Shown here piece by piece: positions 34,678 through 45,747 of a DNA stretch of 64,000 nucleotides; position 1 is the stretch's first letter; each line of letters starts with the position of its first letter. The stretch lies in the NCBI GenBank assembly GCA_028622995.1, contig JAJQJQ010000059.1, positions 310,001 to 374,000 of the forward strand, read 5' to 3'. The notes below the pieces were generated by a model that saw nothing but the letters and a program-made list of their open reading frames with translations, searched no databases and had not been told where the DNA came from. Both the position numbers and the translations under genes were made by a program. Source of the stretch: Panagrolaimus kolymaensis. Lineage: Eukaryota > Nematoda > Chromadorea > Rhabditida > Panagrolaimidae.

Positions 34678-37600
34678 GTGATTTTTATCTTTCTATTTTG
34701 TCATGGAAGCATCCATACTTTGAAGTAAGTTTTTCATTTAAATTAGAAAATTTGCTTAAAACAATCAAATAAAAAAAATAATTATTTTTGTTTAGAAAAT
34801 GGTCGTTTTGGCAGCTTATATTCATGATTCAAAGGATCATACTGGGCACGTCAATTTTTTTAAAAGAATCCGTAAAAACAACGAAAAATATTTAAAAAAA
34901 GATGCCCTTATTGTTTTGACAACTGATGCAGAATTCAGATTGAATAATGTTTGGCCAAACCTCCAACAGACATTCTGTTATGCGCATATGGAGGTAATAA
35001 AAAAAAATTGTGCTTTGTTTACTTATCTTTTTTATAAATTAAAATTAATTTCAGCGTAATTTCAAAGATGCTTTAACAGCTGCAAAAAACCCTGAAAGAG
35101 ATCTTTGCATAAGGTTGTTCGATGACCTACAAACTTACAACTCTTTTGAGGCATTTGATAAAAAAAAAGCTGAAATTTTGCAACAATTACAAGAACAAAA
35201 ATCTAAAGAATTATTTGGATTTTATGCAAATAAATTAAGAGATAATGCATCAGCTGCAGCTCTTGCTTCTATGGGCTTAATCGAAAGGAGAATGACCACA
35301 AATGCTGCAGAAGGAATAAATGCCAAATTAAGAAGAGAGATGCCTAAAAAAACCATGCGTGCCGATGAAATGGCAATTTATTTGTTCTACCTTTTTCGTG
35401 AGCATCGAATTAACATCATTAAAGGCTATCATAGCCAAGGTGATTGGCGGCTTCACAATGATTATGTTGATAAACAAAAAGGAAGTCCCAAAGATGTAAT
35501 AAAAATATGAATTAATTATTTCTAATAATTAAAAAAATTTCAGCTAAAGCTACCATTTTGCCCTCCTCGTAATGAACTCATTAATTTTATCAAGCATAAA
35601 TCTATTGCTCCAATTGAACCAGGCATGAAACTTACTGGTAAATTGGTTGAAAAAGAAAGCGAAAAAAGCGATGGAGTTCTTAACACAATTGCTCATGATA
35701 TGGTTTTCAATAAAAAGGTTATGAATGTTGAAGGACAAGATTGCCTCTTCGTTGTTAGTGATTATTGTGGACAAAATGTTTGTGTCACATTGGGTAGCAG
35801 AAACAAAAACAATAAACATTTTTCTTGTTCATGTAATCCAACAAGATTGTGTATTCACATGCGTTCAGTTTTGTAAGAAATCAATTTTTTTCTCTATTTT
35901 TAAAATAACCATGCTTTTATTTTAGACTTCACATCGGCTTTCTTGATGATGAAATTCCAGATATTGGTGAAGGCATAATTTTGAATGAGAGGAAACAATT
36001 TCGAAGAGCAAATGAAACAAAATCTGGTACTAAAGCACCTCGCCAGGTTGATAAACGCCCAAAACTACCCGATGAACAAGATCTTGCTCCTTATCACAAA
36101 GCTCCAAAATTTAATCGAGGAGACGATGAATCCGTTCATATACTTCGTCCATTGCGAGATGAATTGAAAAATAAGTAGGAGATTATATTTTTAAATCAAA
36201 ATTTGAAAACAAAAATATTTTTTCAGGTATCTTTTACAATGCAGTTTTAATTCTACTCCACCGAAGGTAGCAAATGAACCACCAGCTTGGTGGACAGATA
36301 TGGTTAAAACATTTTCGAATGTTTTACCTCATCCATGCATTTTTAAACCAACTTTCAATGATCTTCTTCCGGTTATTAAAGAAGGGGATTGCGTTGTTTT
36401 TGAAAGCTCTAAAGAACAACGAATACTTGTTCATCGAGTCAAAAACAATGAAGTCCATGGTTATATTATGTCCAACTCTCCAATCACAGATGACGTCAAC
36501 GAAATTGCATTTTCTGCAGCCCATTGTGCAAGAGATATCAACGGATTAGTCACCATCAGACTATTTAATAGTGAAGAAAACTTCAATGCGGTTGGTAATG
36601 GAACATATATTGCCCTATGCCTAAAAATTTGTTCCTTACATATGAGAGAAAATCCTCAACATATGACTTTTAATTTGGAAGAAGATATTGAAGAAATAAC
36701 AAATGAAAACCTTCAACAGGTATTTATAAAAATTTAATATAAATTTTGATTTATAATTTTCATTTTAGCTTTATGAAAATAAAACAAATCAAGCTGTATC
36801 GATGATGGGAAAAGTTCAAAAACATTCATTTTATTGCTGTTGCACCAGAGCATGGTATGCTTCAACCAGGCCTCTTCCACGGGCCGACTTTTGACGGCCC
36901 GGCCCGTCTTGACTTCGGCCCGGCCCGGGCTGCGGCCCTTTTGGTTTAGGCCCGGCCCAGGGCCGGGCCGGGCCGGGCCGGCCCGTCAATATCGTCCAAA
37001 AAAAATTTTCGCTGTTTTTTCCAAAAAATTTTTTTCGTTGTTTTCTGACATTATTTTTTTATTGTTATAATTAATTAAAATTTTATTTTTTACAAAATAA
37101 GTGATAAACAAGCACAAAAATACAAAAATAAATTTTAACAAAAAAAACTAAATGCTTCAACTGTCACAAAATAATGATTTGAAAATGACATGATAATTTA
37201 TTTGAAAGTTTCTGAAATTTTACCTAGGGATCTTCCAATCATTATTTTTGTAACAGTTGAAGCGTCCATGCCAAGACGCTTATCTGTAAGGTAAGAATAA
37301 TTATCGAAGATCGTTGAAACTTTATCCTCCTTTTTTATTGTTTTTTTAAATTTTCGTTGTTTTTTTAATACTCCAAGAATAAAATACACAGTAAAAAATA
37401 ATACCAAAAAAATTTACATTAAATAAAGAATTAAAAAATTTTCATGAAAATACAAAAAAAATATTTTTTGGAAAATGACGGGCCGGGCCTACAAAAGTCG
37501 GACCGTGGAAGAGGCCTGATAGACAACCAATAATAATTTTTCGAAAAAAGAAATAAATTTTTTCCAATTTTTGCAATTTTTCTTTAATTTAAAAAAAATT

Positions 37601-38929
37601 TAAATGCTTAGGCCTGCGGGCCGGCCGATCTTCAGCCCGGCCCGGCCTCGGCCCGTCTAAACTTAGGCCCGGCCCGGCCCGGCCCGCGGGCCGGGCCGGG
37701 CCGGGCCGGGCTGGACGGGCCGAAGGAAGAGGCCTGGCTTCAACCCCATCTCGGAACAAAATTTTAAGAATCCCGGGTATGACTAAATGTAAAAAATGCA
37801 AGAGAGATTATTTTACTTGTTGCGTCAATTCTCCTGATCCACCAGCAACGAATTTTATTTGTTTTACTTGTATTGGTCCAATAATGCTTCAAAAATGGGG
37901 TGTCGGAGCATCAAATACTTGTCCTTTGGATAATTTTTTAGCGGCATGTATTTTGTTCCATAAAAAATATAATGCTTTTGCAGAGTAAATATTTTAAATT
38001 TGAACTGTTTTTCTTAAACTTAAAATGTTTGTTTTAGTTTAATTTCGAGGTCTGAACATCGATCACCTTTTGAAAGGGCATTAGCAGCATTTTTACTTGA
38101 AGTTGATGATGCTGATAACATGGAAAACGCTCAAAGAAATTTCATTCAAACAGTTTATGGAGTTAGTGTTTAAAAGTTAATTACATAAACTTTTACTTTT
38201 ATTTTTTAGAACAACCCCAATTTATGGGGAACTGAATTTGATATCGTTTTTACTCATTTAATAAAAACGTGTGGAATAAGCCAAACTTATTCATGTAATA
38301 TTTGCCATAGCCAAAAACCAATGTCTCCCGCCATAAAAACTTTTCTTACGTAAGAATAAAAAAATTATTAACATTAATTAATTAAATTTTTTAAGAGAAT
38401 TTATTATCAATGAAAAGGATAGCGTTCCGGAAATGATACAAGAAGTTTTATCATTAAGACAAGTTGGTGAAGCCGGTTATCGATGTCAAAATGATAGTTG
38501 CAACAAAAACCCCATGGATTGCCATAGTGCATTTTCAGTTAGAAATCCATGGATTTTGCAACTAAGATTAACCAACGATAACACAATGAAAATGTTTGGC
38601 TTCAAAGAAATTGAATCATTACCTCGAACAGTCCAAGTAAAAAAATATTTTCTTTTTTTATAATTTAAAAAATCAATAAATTTCAGTTTAATAATGAAAC
38701 ATATGAATTTGCCGGTGTGACATTTAATGTCGAAGGTCATTTCATAGCAGTTTTACCAACAACTGGAGGTTTTATTGTTTATGATGGATTGAGTCAAGGA
38801 AGATGTCCAGGAATGACCCTTCGAAATGCTTTGATAGAAGTGGCCAATCGAGGTGGATTAATATCCAGCATTCTTTATTTTAAAGTCCCCACTGGAACCG
38901 CTGCTATCACATCACAAGCAGATGTTTAA
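34678..38929 (+). pseudogene. MULE-type transposase + SWIM + ubiquitin-protease-like gene, disrupted by a hAT element
   Basis: Exons (splice-traced): 34678-34724, 34796-34993, 35055-35495, 35544-35872, 35926-36174, 36227-36719, 36769-36866 joined across the insertion to 37745-37984, 38038-38161, 38210-38349, 38396-38636 and 38687-38929. The frame is open throughout. The first part is MULE-like: VLAAYIHDSK, LTTDAEFRLNNVWPNLQQ, CYAHMERN and TTNAAEGINAKLRRE, fitting the 'D.a......fP....C..H...N' pattern. Next is a SWIM finger (FSCSCN...RLCIHM; CxC...CxH) in exon 4. The C-terminal half has Cys clusters (CKKCKRDYFTCC; CNIC), a Cys box GASNTCPLDNFLAAC and a His box EGHFIAVLPTTGGFIVYDG, as in C19/UCH-like deubiquitinases. 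The first catalytic Asp and N-terminus are missing: the gene starts right where homology of the neighbouring gene's flank stops. An 870-bp hAT insertion breaks exon 7. Confidence 0.7.
36859..37744. mobile_element. 870-bp GC-rich hAT-type element inside the MULE gene
   Basis: The element spans 36867-37736. Its ends are CAGGCCTCTTCC and the reverse complement GGAAGAGGCCTG. The perfect 8-bp direct repeat GCTTCAAC flanks it (36859-36866 and 37737-37744), the hAT signature. Both ends are packed with GGCCCGGCC palindromes. A third end-like sequence (37494-37519, GTGGAAGAGGCCTG) lies inside, so the element may be a compound. The middle is AT-rich with a 70-codon minus-strand frame (37407-37198) of unknown nature. 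No intact transposase is present. Confidence 0.87.
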
Positions 38930-39396
38930 TAAATATATTAGTTAATAAAATACTTTTTTTTATTTTCGAAACTGTTTAAAGTGTTTGTAAATAATTTTTA
39001 AAAACAAAACTGTGATTTTTCTAGTCAAATATGTAAATATGTAAATATGTGTTGTAAATATTATGTTATTTTTTTAATGTTATCAGCATAATAAATATAT
39101 ATGTTTTAATAAAAGAAAAAGCATGAAAAATACATAATTAATGAATTTAAAAATAAATCGGTAGCTTTTTATTCAGCCAAAAAAAATTAATGGTTGGTTG
39201 CGTGGAAGCAGTGATTTCTTTGGTTGTCTGACTCACTTTTTGACTTCATTGTTTTTGTTCATTGCATATTGCAATAAAAGTTTAAGTTGTAAGCTTTTTT
39301 GGTTTAGCTAAAATATTTAGCATAATGAAACTGGTCATCGGCTAGTTTCAATGGTCTCTTTTATGAGCACCAAATATAAATTTTGTATGGCTGGTT
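38930..39396. other. Intergenic
   Basis: A-rich downstream region of the MULE gene with AATAAATATAT at about 38927 and AATAAA-like sites. Neither a MULE terminal inverted repeat nor a gene was recognised. Confidence 0.5.
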
Positions 39397-39704
39397 ATTG
39401 AAACTAGGGTTCCATCCCCCGGGGGAATGGTCCACGGGGAGGGAGAGGGAGGGGAGGACACGCCGCGGGGAGGTTTTTACGGGGGATTTTAGCACGTACT
39501 CCTCCCTGTGGGTGTTTGAAAAAAAAAAATTTTTTGTTGTAAATATGACGGGGGATTTTTCTTAGCATACTCCTCCCTGTGTTACATTTTTTTGACGGGG
39601 GCTGAGGCTCACGGGGAGGGAGGCACGGGGAGCAAAAATCGGCGGGGGGGAAGGGGGATCGATCCCCCTAGGGGGCGGGAGGGGGATGGAACCCTAATTG
39701 AAAC
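39397..39704. mobile_element. hAT-type MITE, 292 bp, G-rich
   Basis: The element spans 39405-39696 with 16-bp inverted ends TAGGGTTCCATCCCCC / GGGGGATGGAACCCTA. The perfect 8-bp repeat ATTGAAAC flanks it on both sides (39397-39404 and 39697-39704). TAGGG ends and 8-bp duplications fit hAT elements of the Ac type. The inside is made of G-runs (GGGGAGGGAGAGGGAGGGG) able to form quadruplexes. No coding capacity. Confidence 0.85.
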
Positions 39705-42700
39705 CATCTAATTAGGGGGTAAAAATATTGATTTTTAAAATTTTAACTATAAAGAGCGAGCGGGAGCGGAAAATACTGGATCGGAGCGGTAATTACTGGA
39801 TCGGAGCGTTTCTTGGAGCGGAGCGGCTTTTACTGGATCCCAAATATCTAAGCTGGTGTTCACTGCCATCATGAAATGTTCTATAAATTTCATTTTTATT
39901 TATGGCCTCCTGGAATTGAACCTTTATAAAAATATTACATATTTATAGACTTTTTTTGTAATAAAAATACATTTGATTTTGTTCCAACTCCCTAATACTT
40001 TTTTCTTTTATTCATTTTCTCAAGTTTATTGGGAAATGTTCACGCTGGTTTATTTGTTACTATTGATTTTAATAAATGAGGCATTTAGTAATGCAGTATT
40101 TCTTGTTTCCAATAAAAGAAAAAAATGTGAAACAAAAAAATTTAATAAAATATTCAAAAACCAAAAATTAAAAGAAAACATTTGATCTAATAAAATTGAA
40201 AAGCTTTACTGCTTTTCTTTTCGTTTTTTTTTTGCGATGAAAAGAAAAATCAAAATGTTTTTCATCCAAAAAAATCGATATGTTACAAATCAAAAAATCA
40301 AACTTTAAAAGAAAGGAACTTTTGGGAAAGAAGAATGAAAGAAAAAAATGAGAGCTATGGTTTTAAAAGGTCACAAAAAAGAGAAGAAAAAAATATGATA
40401 CATGTAACTGGACAAGAAAGTTTTATATTTCTTCATCAAAATATGAAATGGAAAAATAGCTTATTTCTTATTTAAAAAAGAAGAAGACACTCGCAAAAAA
40501 TTGTCCACTTTCATTTGCCGCCCAATTAAGTTTTACACAAACCGATTTCGTTGGCAATGACCAAAGTTTTTTATGCACTTCTTTATGACAGGAAATAGGA
40601 TTGATTTATGTCACATCTTGAGTCCACTTATTATCCTGAAGGAGTTTACATTCATTTTGAAATGATCTAATAAGCTCGTTATTTTCTTTTTTTCTCTTTC
40701 ATTTGCATCTTCAAAAACATTATCATATGTATAATTTTCTAATAGGTAATCAAATTCTTCAATCCATAATCCTTATTATCTTTTCGATTTTTTCAATTAA
40801 ACGCTTATGTTTTCGATTTAAACTATTCTTTGCTTTCCTAATATCTTTTAAAGTTTCGCGAAGATCTAAAAGTTTTTTTAACTTTCATTAAATCTTTTAT
40901 TTGTTCTCCATTTAGATATGTATATGTTTGACATTGTTGATCAAAATATTTTGAAGGGAAGGAACCGTGGAAACGACGATGTTCAAGAAAATCGTTATCG
41001 TATGGAAGATTTTAAATTTCTTCGGCGTTAAGACTTTATACATTTTGTTAAAACTTTTAATTAAAAAAAACATAATTCATTAAAATATTCAAAAACAAAA
41101 AAAAATAAAAGCTTAAAAATATGATTACAAAATATTTAATATGATTTTATGTTTTTGCTTCCCCGCTTTTCTTTTTTTGCAACAGGCCATAAAACGCAAC
41201 AACAAAAACCAAAATGTTGTTAATTCAAAAAAAAATAAAGAAAAATGAAATCGGCTGGCGACTTTTTTTTATTATTCTTCCATAAATGTCATTTCCCTGC
41301 ATCATTCTTTTTGGCATTTAGAATCAGGCGAATAAGAAAAGGCTTTTGTGTTTTTTTACTTTGAAAACAAAAGTGAGAGAAAAAATGAGTAAAAAAAGGA
41401 AAACAAAAAATGGATCAAAACTTCTTTAAAAAAATTCATGTTGAATAAAATAAACAAGTTTGATATAACTATTACTTTTCAAGTTTCTTTCTCTGATTTA
41501 CCATTATATGTATTCCTTTGATTGGCATAATAAATTTCTTACTCAATTTGTAATTATTTATTTTTGGAAAGAAAAAATGGAATTTTTTAAACTGTTTTAC
41601 TTTTATCTTTTCATTCTTGAAAGCCAGGCTTTAAGTTCTTTTAAATAAAAATAAAAAACCTTTAACAAAATATTCAAAAACACAGAAAAATGGCTAAGAA
41701 CATAGAGAAAAAAAACTTGTTCCCTTCGCAATAAATTTTCAAGCCAATGAAAAATGAAAAATAGATATCGATCGATTTTTTGTTTTGCGCAAAAAAAAAT
41801 ATCACAAAACAGGCCTTTGTAATTTTTTCTTCTTTTTTTTTGCTTGTAAATAAAGGAAAAATAGATAGAAAAATAATGAAAGTAGCGATATTTGTAGAGA
41901 TTTTCAAATGTCATTTTCTGAATCTTTGTTTTCATTTGGGCGGAAAGGTGCAATAAAAATCAGCATAAGATGGAACAAATTTTTTTTAAATTGATTAAAA
42001 CAACAAAAAAGCTAAAAACTTATTAAATAATTGTTTACTAAGAAATTATTTTTAAATAATGAAGGAATGCTTAGGTAGTTTACAATATTTATATTTTTAT
42101 CAAAGCGAAAAAATACTATAAAAAATATACAATTTCTTTATTAACTTTTTTTAGCAAAATTAATAAATTTTTAAAAATTAAAATCAAACATGTTTTATTT
42201 ATTCTTTGCTTTAATTAATTAATAAGAAATTTTTGTAATTGCAGCAAATAACTCTTTTTATTTTGTAATTATTATTCTGATTTTTTTAAACAAAAGTTGG
42301 AAGTTGAGTTGATGAACGATTATTGTGCTATTATCCATTTCATTGATAAAAAATAGTGTTACATTCAGCCAATTACACTTCATGCAATCCATTTGTGAGA
42401 TATATATTCTTTGATTGTAATCACTACCTTCCTACTATTTACAAAATATATCCCAAAATTGTCATTAGAATAGGGAAAATGTCAAAAGAGTAAACAAAAA
42501 TAAAAAAATTTTATAAACCAATTAAAACAAAATATTCAAAAAAAACAGAATTTTTTTTAAAGCAAAAATGGAGAAAATAGAAAACCTAAACTCTTTTAGG
42601 AACTTTTTCATTTTTAACGAGTGCAATCGATAATGTTTTTTATTGTGCGCAAAAAAAAACATTCAAAATTGTTTTTGGTTTGGACGCATAAAAAAATGTC

Positions 42701-43051
42701 GGTAAAAAAATACAGGCGTTGGAAATTTCTTTCCTTTATTTGATAAAAAAATACAAACAATCAGCAAAAGATTGCTAACAAAAAATTTAATAAATTTAGA
42801 GGTATTTTTAAATAATTTAAAAAAAGAATGGCGATCATGATTTTGTGAGTATATTTACTATCATTTTGCACTCTATGTTTCCATGTAAGCAAAAGAAAAA
42901 TAAATTAATTAACAATTGCTTTATTTACCTTTGAGCAAGATTAATAAATTATTTTTAAAAACAAAAACAAACAAAGTTTTTATTTAATTTTTGTTTTAAT
43001 TATTCAAAAAGCTTTTTGATTACAGCAAATACTTTTGCTTTTATATATTAA
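39705..43051. other. Gene-poor block with dispersed repeat copies
   Basis: 39755-39845 has three near-copies of TACTGGATCGGAGCGG. Sites at about 40146, 41083, 41664 and 42529 carry ATAAAATATTCAAAAAC followed by A-rich DNA; the last two also share GCGCAAAAAAAAA. These are in the opposite orientation to the repeat seen at 24.2, 47.1, 47.7 and 48.8 kb. No coding frame looks real. Confidence 0.5.
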
Positions 43052-45747
43052 TTATGGTGAAATTTTGCAAACAAAGGTTGGAAGTTTAGCGGATGAATAA
43101 ATATTGTTCCAAGTTCCAAAGGTTGATAAGGTGCCATTACCAGTCCACATTTGAACTGTCGTTTCAGAAGTATAATCTGGGAAAGAAATTGGATCCCATT
43201 GATGAAAATCAAATGGAGTTTCATCACTCCATTTCCAAGTTTTAGTTCGATCGGGTGAAAATGATCCAATCCAAGTTTGAGCCAGCCAACTGTTGGCTTT
43301 TGGATCGGTGTAAGGATGAACCAAAGCTGCAAACAAAAAAATATTTTAGAAACAACGAAAATAAAAATATGAAATTTTTTACTTGCAACAAAATCATTTT
43401 CTTGTTTGCTATGAATGGAAACTAAATGTCCGCCTTCAATTTTGCAAGACTCTTCAGCTTTAGGCCAAGTGGTTGTATTTTTAAAAACTTTATAACAATT
43501 TTTATTAAAAGTTGTCCAAGTTTGAGGGCATAATGGGCATCCAAGAGATGTGCGCCAATCTCCAAGGGTTGTTACTAAAATATTAATAAAATAAATTTGC
43601 ATAAATGTAAAATTTTTGGGAAGAAAAGAAAAAAGATTAATCTTACAATTGAGTTGACTTTGGCACATGCTTGCAAACCCTTCAAATGCATCACATTTAT
43701 ATGTTGGAGCAGCACAAACATCTTTGACACAATTATCAAAATATAAATTAATTATATCACTTCCAAGTTTGCTGCATTGAGCAAAGGCTCCAATGTTTGA
43801 AATTGAATCTTTCATAGCTTTGCAAGTGGTTTGTCCGGTAGTCTAAAATATTATAAGTTTTTTTAAATTCCTAATAGAAAAAAATTCTTCCAAATTTGAA
43901 TCCAAAAAATGGCCATCAAAATAGTTACTTTTTTGTATTTTTGAAGTTAAAAAAAAAGTTCCACTAAAAAAAGGCTTACACAAATATTATCTGCTGAATC
44001 TGCACCCTTATCACATGTTTTATTTGTAACTCCAGGAGGATAGAAATAATCAGTCGTAATCCAATTATTCGCCCAATCATTCATTGAATTTCCATAAATA
44101 CATGGTTGCGCTTGTTTGGGAGCGAGGGAGCCATCATTTTTAATTAAATCATTTACACAATTTCCATCATAATTTCCAGCTAATCCGCAAAGTTTATCAC
44201 TTCCATAAAATGGAGCACAATCAGGAATATTCACGCAAAATGTATTTCTATTAAAATTAATATTAATATTATCTTTTGTGATAATAGTTTTTATTAATCC
44301 ATTTTTATTAATTGTAATTTTAGGGTTGGTTTGATTTGGATAAAAATATGGATAAATTTGTGTGATTCCATTAACATAAAGTGCTCCATTTTCATCCATA
44401 TATATTTTTTGTCCATATAATTCTATCAAAGCTGAATTAATTACAGAGACACTAAAATTTTTTTTAAATATTATTTTAGTTCTCAAAGTGCAAAAAAAGG
44501 CTCACGATCCAGCATAATGACGATTTTTAATTTTGATTGAGAAATTTTCATATCCTTGAATGGAAGTACAAGGTTGCAAGAAAGTATATGGGCAAGTTCC
44601 TTGATAATCAAAATGAGCTCCATCGAATGTGGTATAATGTGGATCACCCCAGAAACATGCTTGTTTGGCTTTAGTTCCGCAAATTTGGGGTGGTGGAGCT
44701 TAAAAAAGGTAAAAAATTTAGAAGGATTGTTTTTTTTTAATAAAAAGGCTAAAGCTTACTTGGTTTTTGGGTTGTCGTAGTAGGATTCGAGGTTGTTGTT
44801 GTAGTAGTAGGTTTAAGAGTTGTGGTTGTAGTTGTTGGCTTTTGAGTTGTTGTTGTTGTCGTTGCTGGAGTTGGTGTAGCTACGGTGGTCGTTGTAGTAG
44901 TAGTGGATGGTTTTTCTGTCGTTTTTTCGGTGATAGTCGTTGTTGTTTTAGAATTTTCTTTTGATGTTGTTGTTGAAGGTTCATTATCTGTCGTCGTGGT
45001 GGCATCATCTTCAAATGATCGAGAAGTGGTTCGATAATTTTTTGATGTTGTTGTGGTTTCAAAATCAACTGTTGGATTTCCAGGATCATTTTGTGGAGGG
45101 GTAGTACTTAATGATTCTTCTTCAGTTGTGGTTGTTGTTGTTGGATTATTATTTGTTGTTGCTGTTGATGGTGGTGGCTGTGAGGTTTTTGCTGTAGTTG
45201 TAGTAGGTACAACATCATCCGTAGTTGTAAGAGATGGCGTCGTGATGGGCAATATTGTCGTTGTATTTAGAGCCCCTGATGTTGTTGTTGTTGGGGATGT
45301 AGATGGCTGAATCGTTGTGGTGGTTGTGAGAGGGGTATGGTCAAATAGGGTTGTTGTTGTTGAAAATTCTGGATTTGTTGTAGTACTTGAAACAACAGTT
45401 GTGGTTGTGGTGGTAGTATTTGTAGTTTGACTAGTACTAGTTGGTGGAATTGTGGTAGTAGTTTTACATGGACATGGTTCACCAGTGGGAGTAGGCGTTG
45501 TAGGATCGCAAGGACAATCTCCATCCGTATCATTACAATCTCCATGATGATGTGGATGATCATGATGAGGTGGTGGTGGAGTCGGAGTTGGATGCTCATC
45601 AACGCATGTAATCGTACAAACCATTTTTCGATCTTCATTTTCTACATTATCCATCCAAACTCCAGCTTTAACAAAAGTGTCTCCATAAACGTTTGAAACA
45701 GCGCAAAAGAGGAAGAAGGAAAGCAATAAATAATTTCGAGGATGCAT
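43052..45747 (-). CDS. Secreted mucin-like protein with vWD, C8-like and C-type lectin domains
   Basis: Six exons, high to low: 45747-44760, 44698-44506, 44451-43980, 43842-43647, 43574-43383 and 43326-43052. Signal peptide [20 protein letters not shown]. Residues about 25-90 hold a Cys/His/Pro-rich part ([15 protein letters not shown]); about 95-329 is a Thr-rich, presumably O-glycosylated mucin region with no intron. Exon 2 starts a vWD domain ([20 protein letters not shown]), continued in exon 3 ([15 protein letters not shown]). A Cys-rich C8-like part follows (CSKLG...CVKDVC). The end is a C-type lectin domain: [34 protein letters not shown] and FVCKIS; the WND motif is not seen, so calcium-dependent sugar binding is doubtful. 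Likely a surface/gut-lining glycoprotein. The exon 1/2 acceptor reads TTTTTTAAG, not CAG/TAG. Confidence 0.82.

Noticed and set aside
41603..41953. 116-codon minus-strand frame
   Set aside because: Low-complexity and overlapping a repeat copy.
44767..45696. Plus-strand Cys/Gly/Val-rich frames opposite the mucin exon
   Set aside because: Mirror of the Thr-rich codons (ACA/ACC) of the real minus-strand gene.
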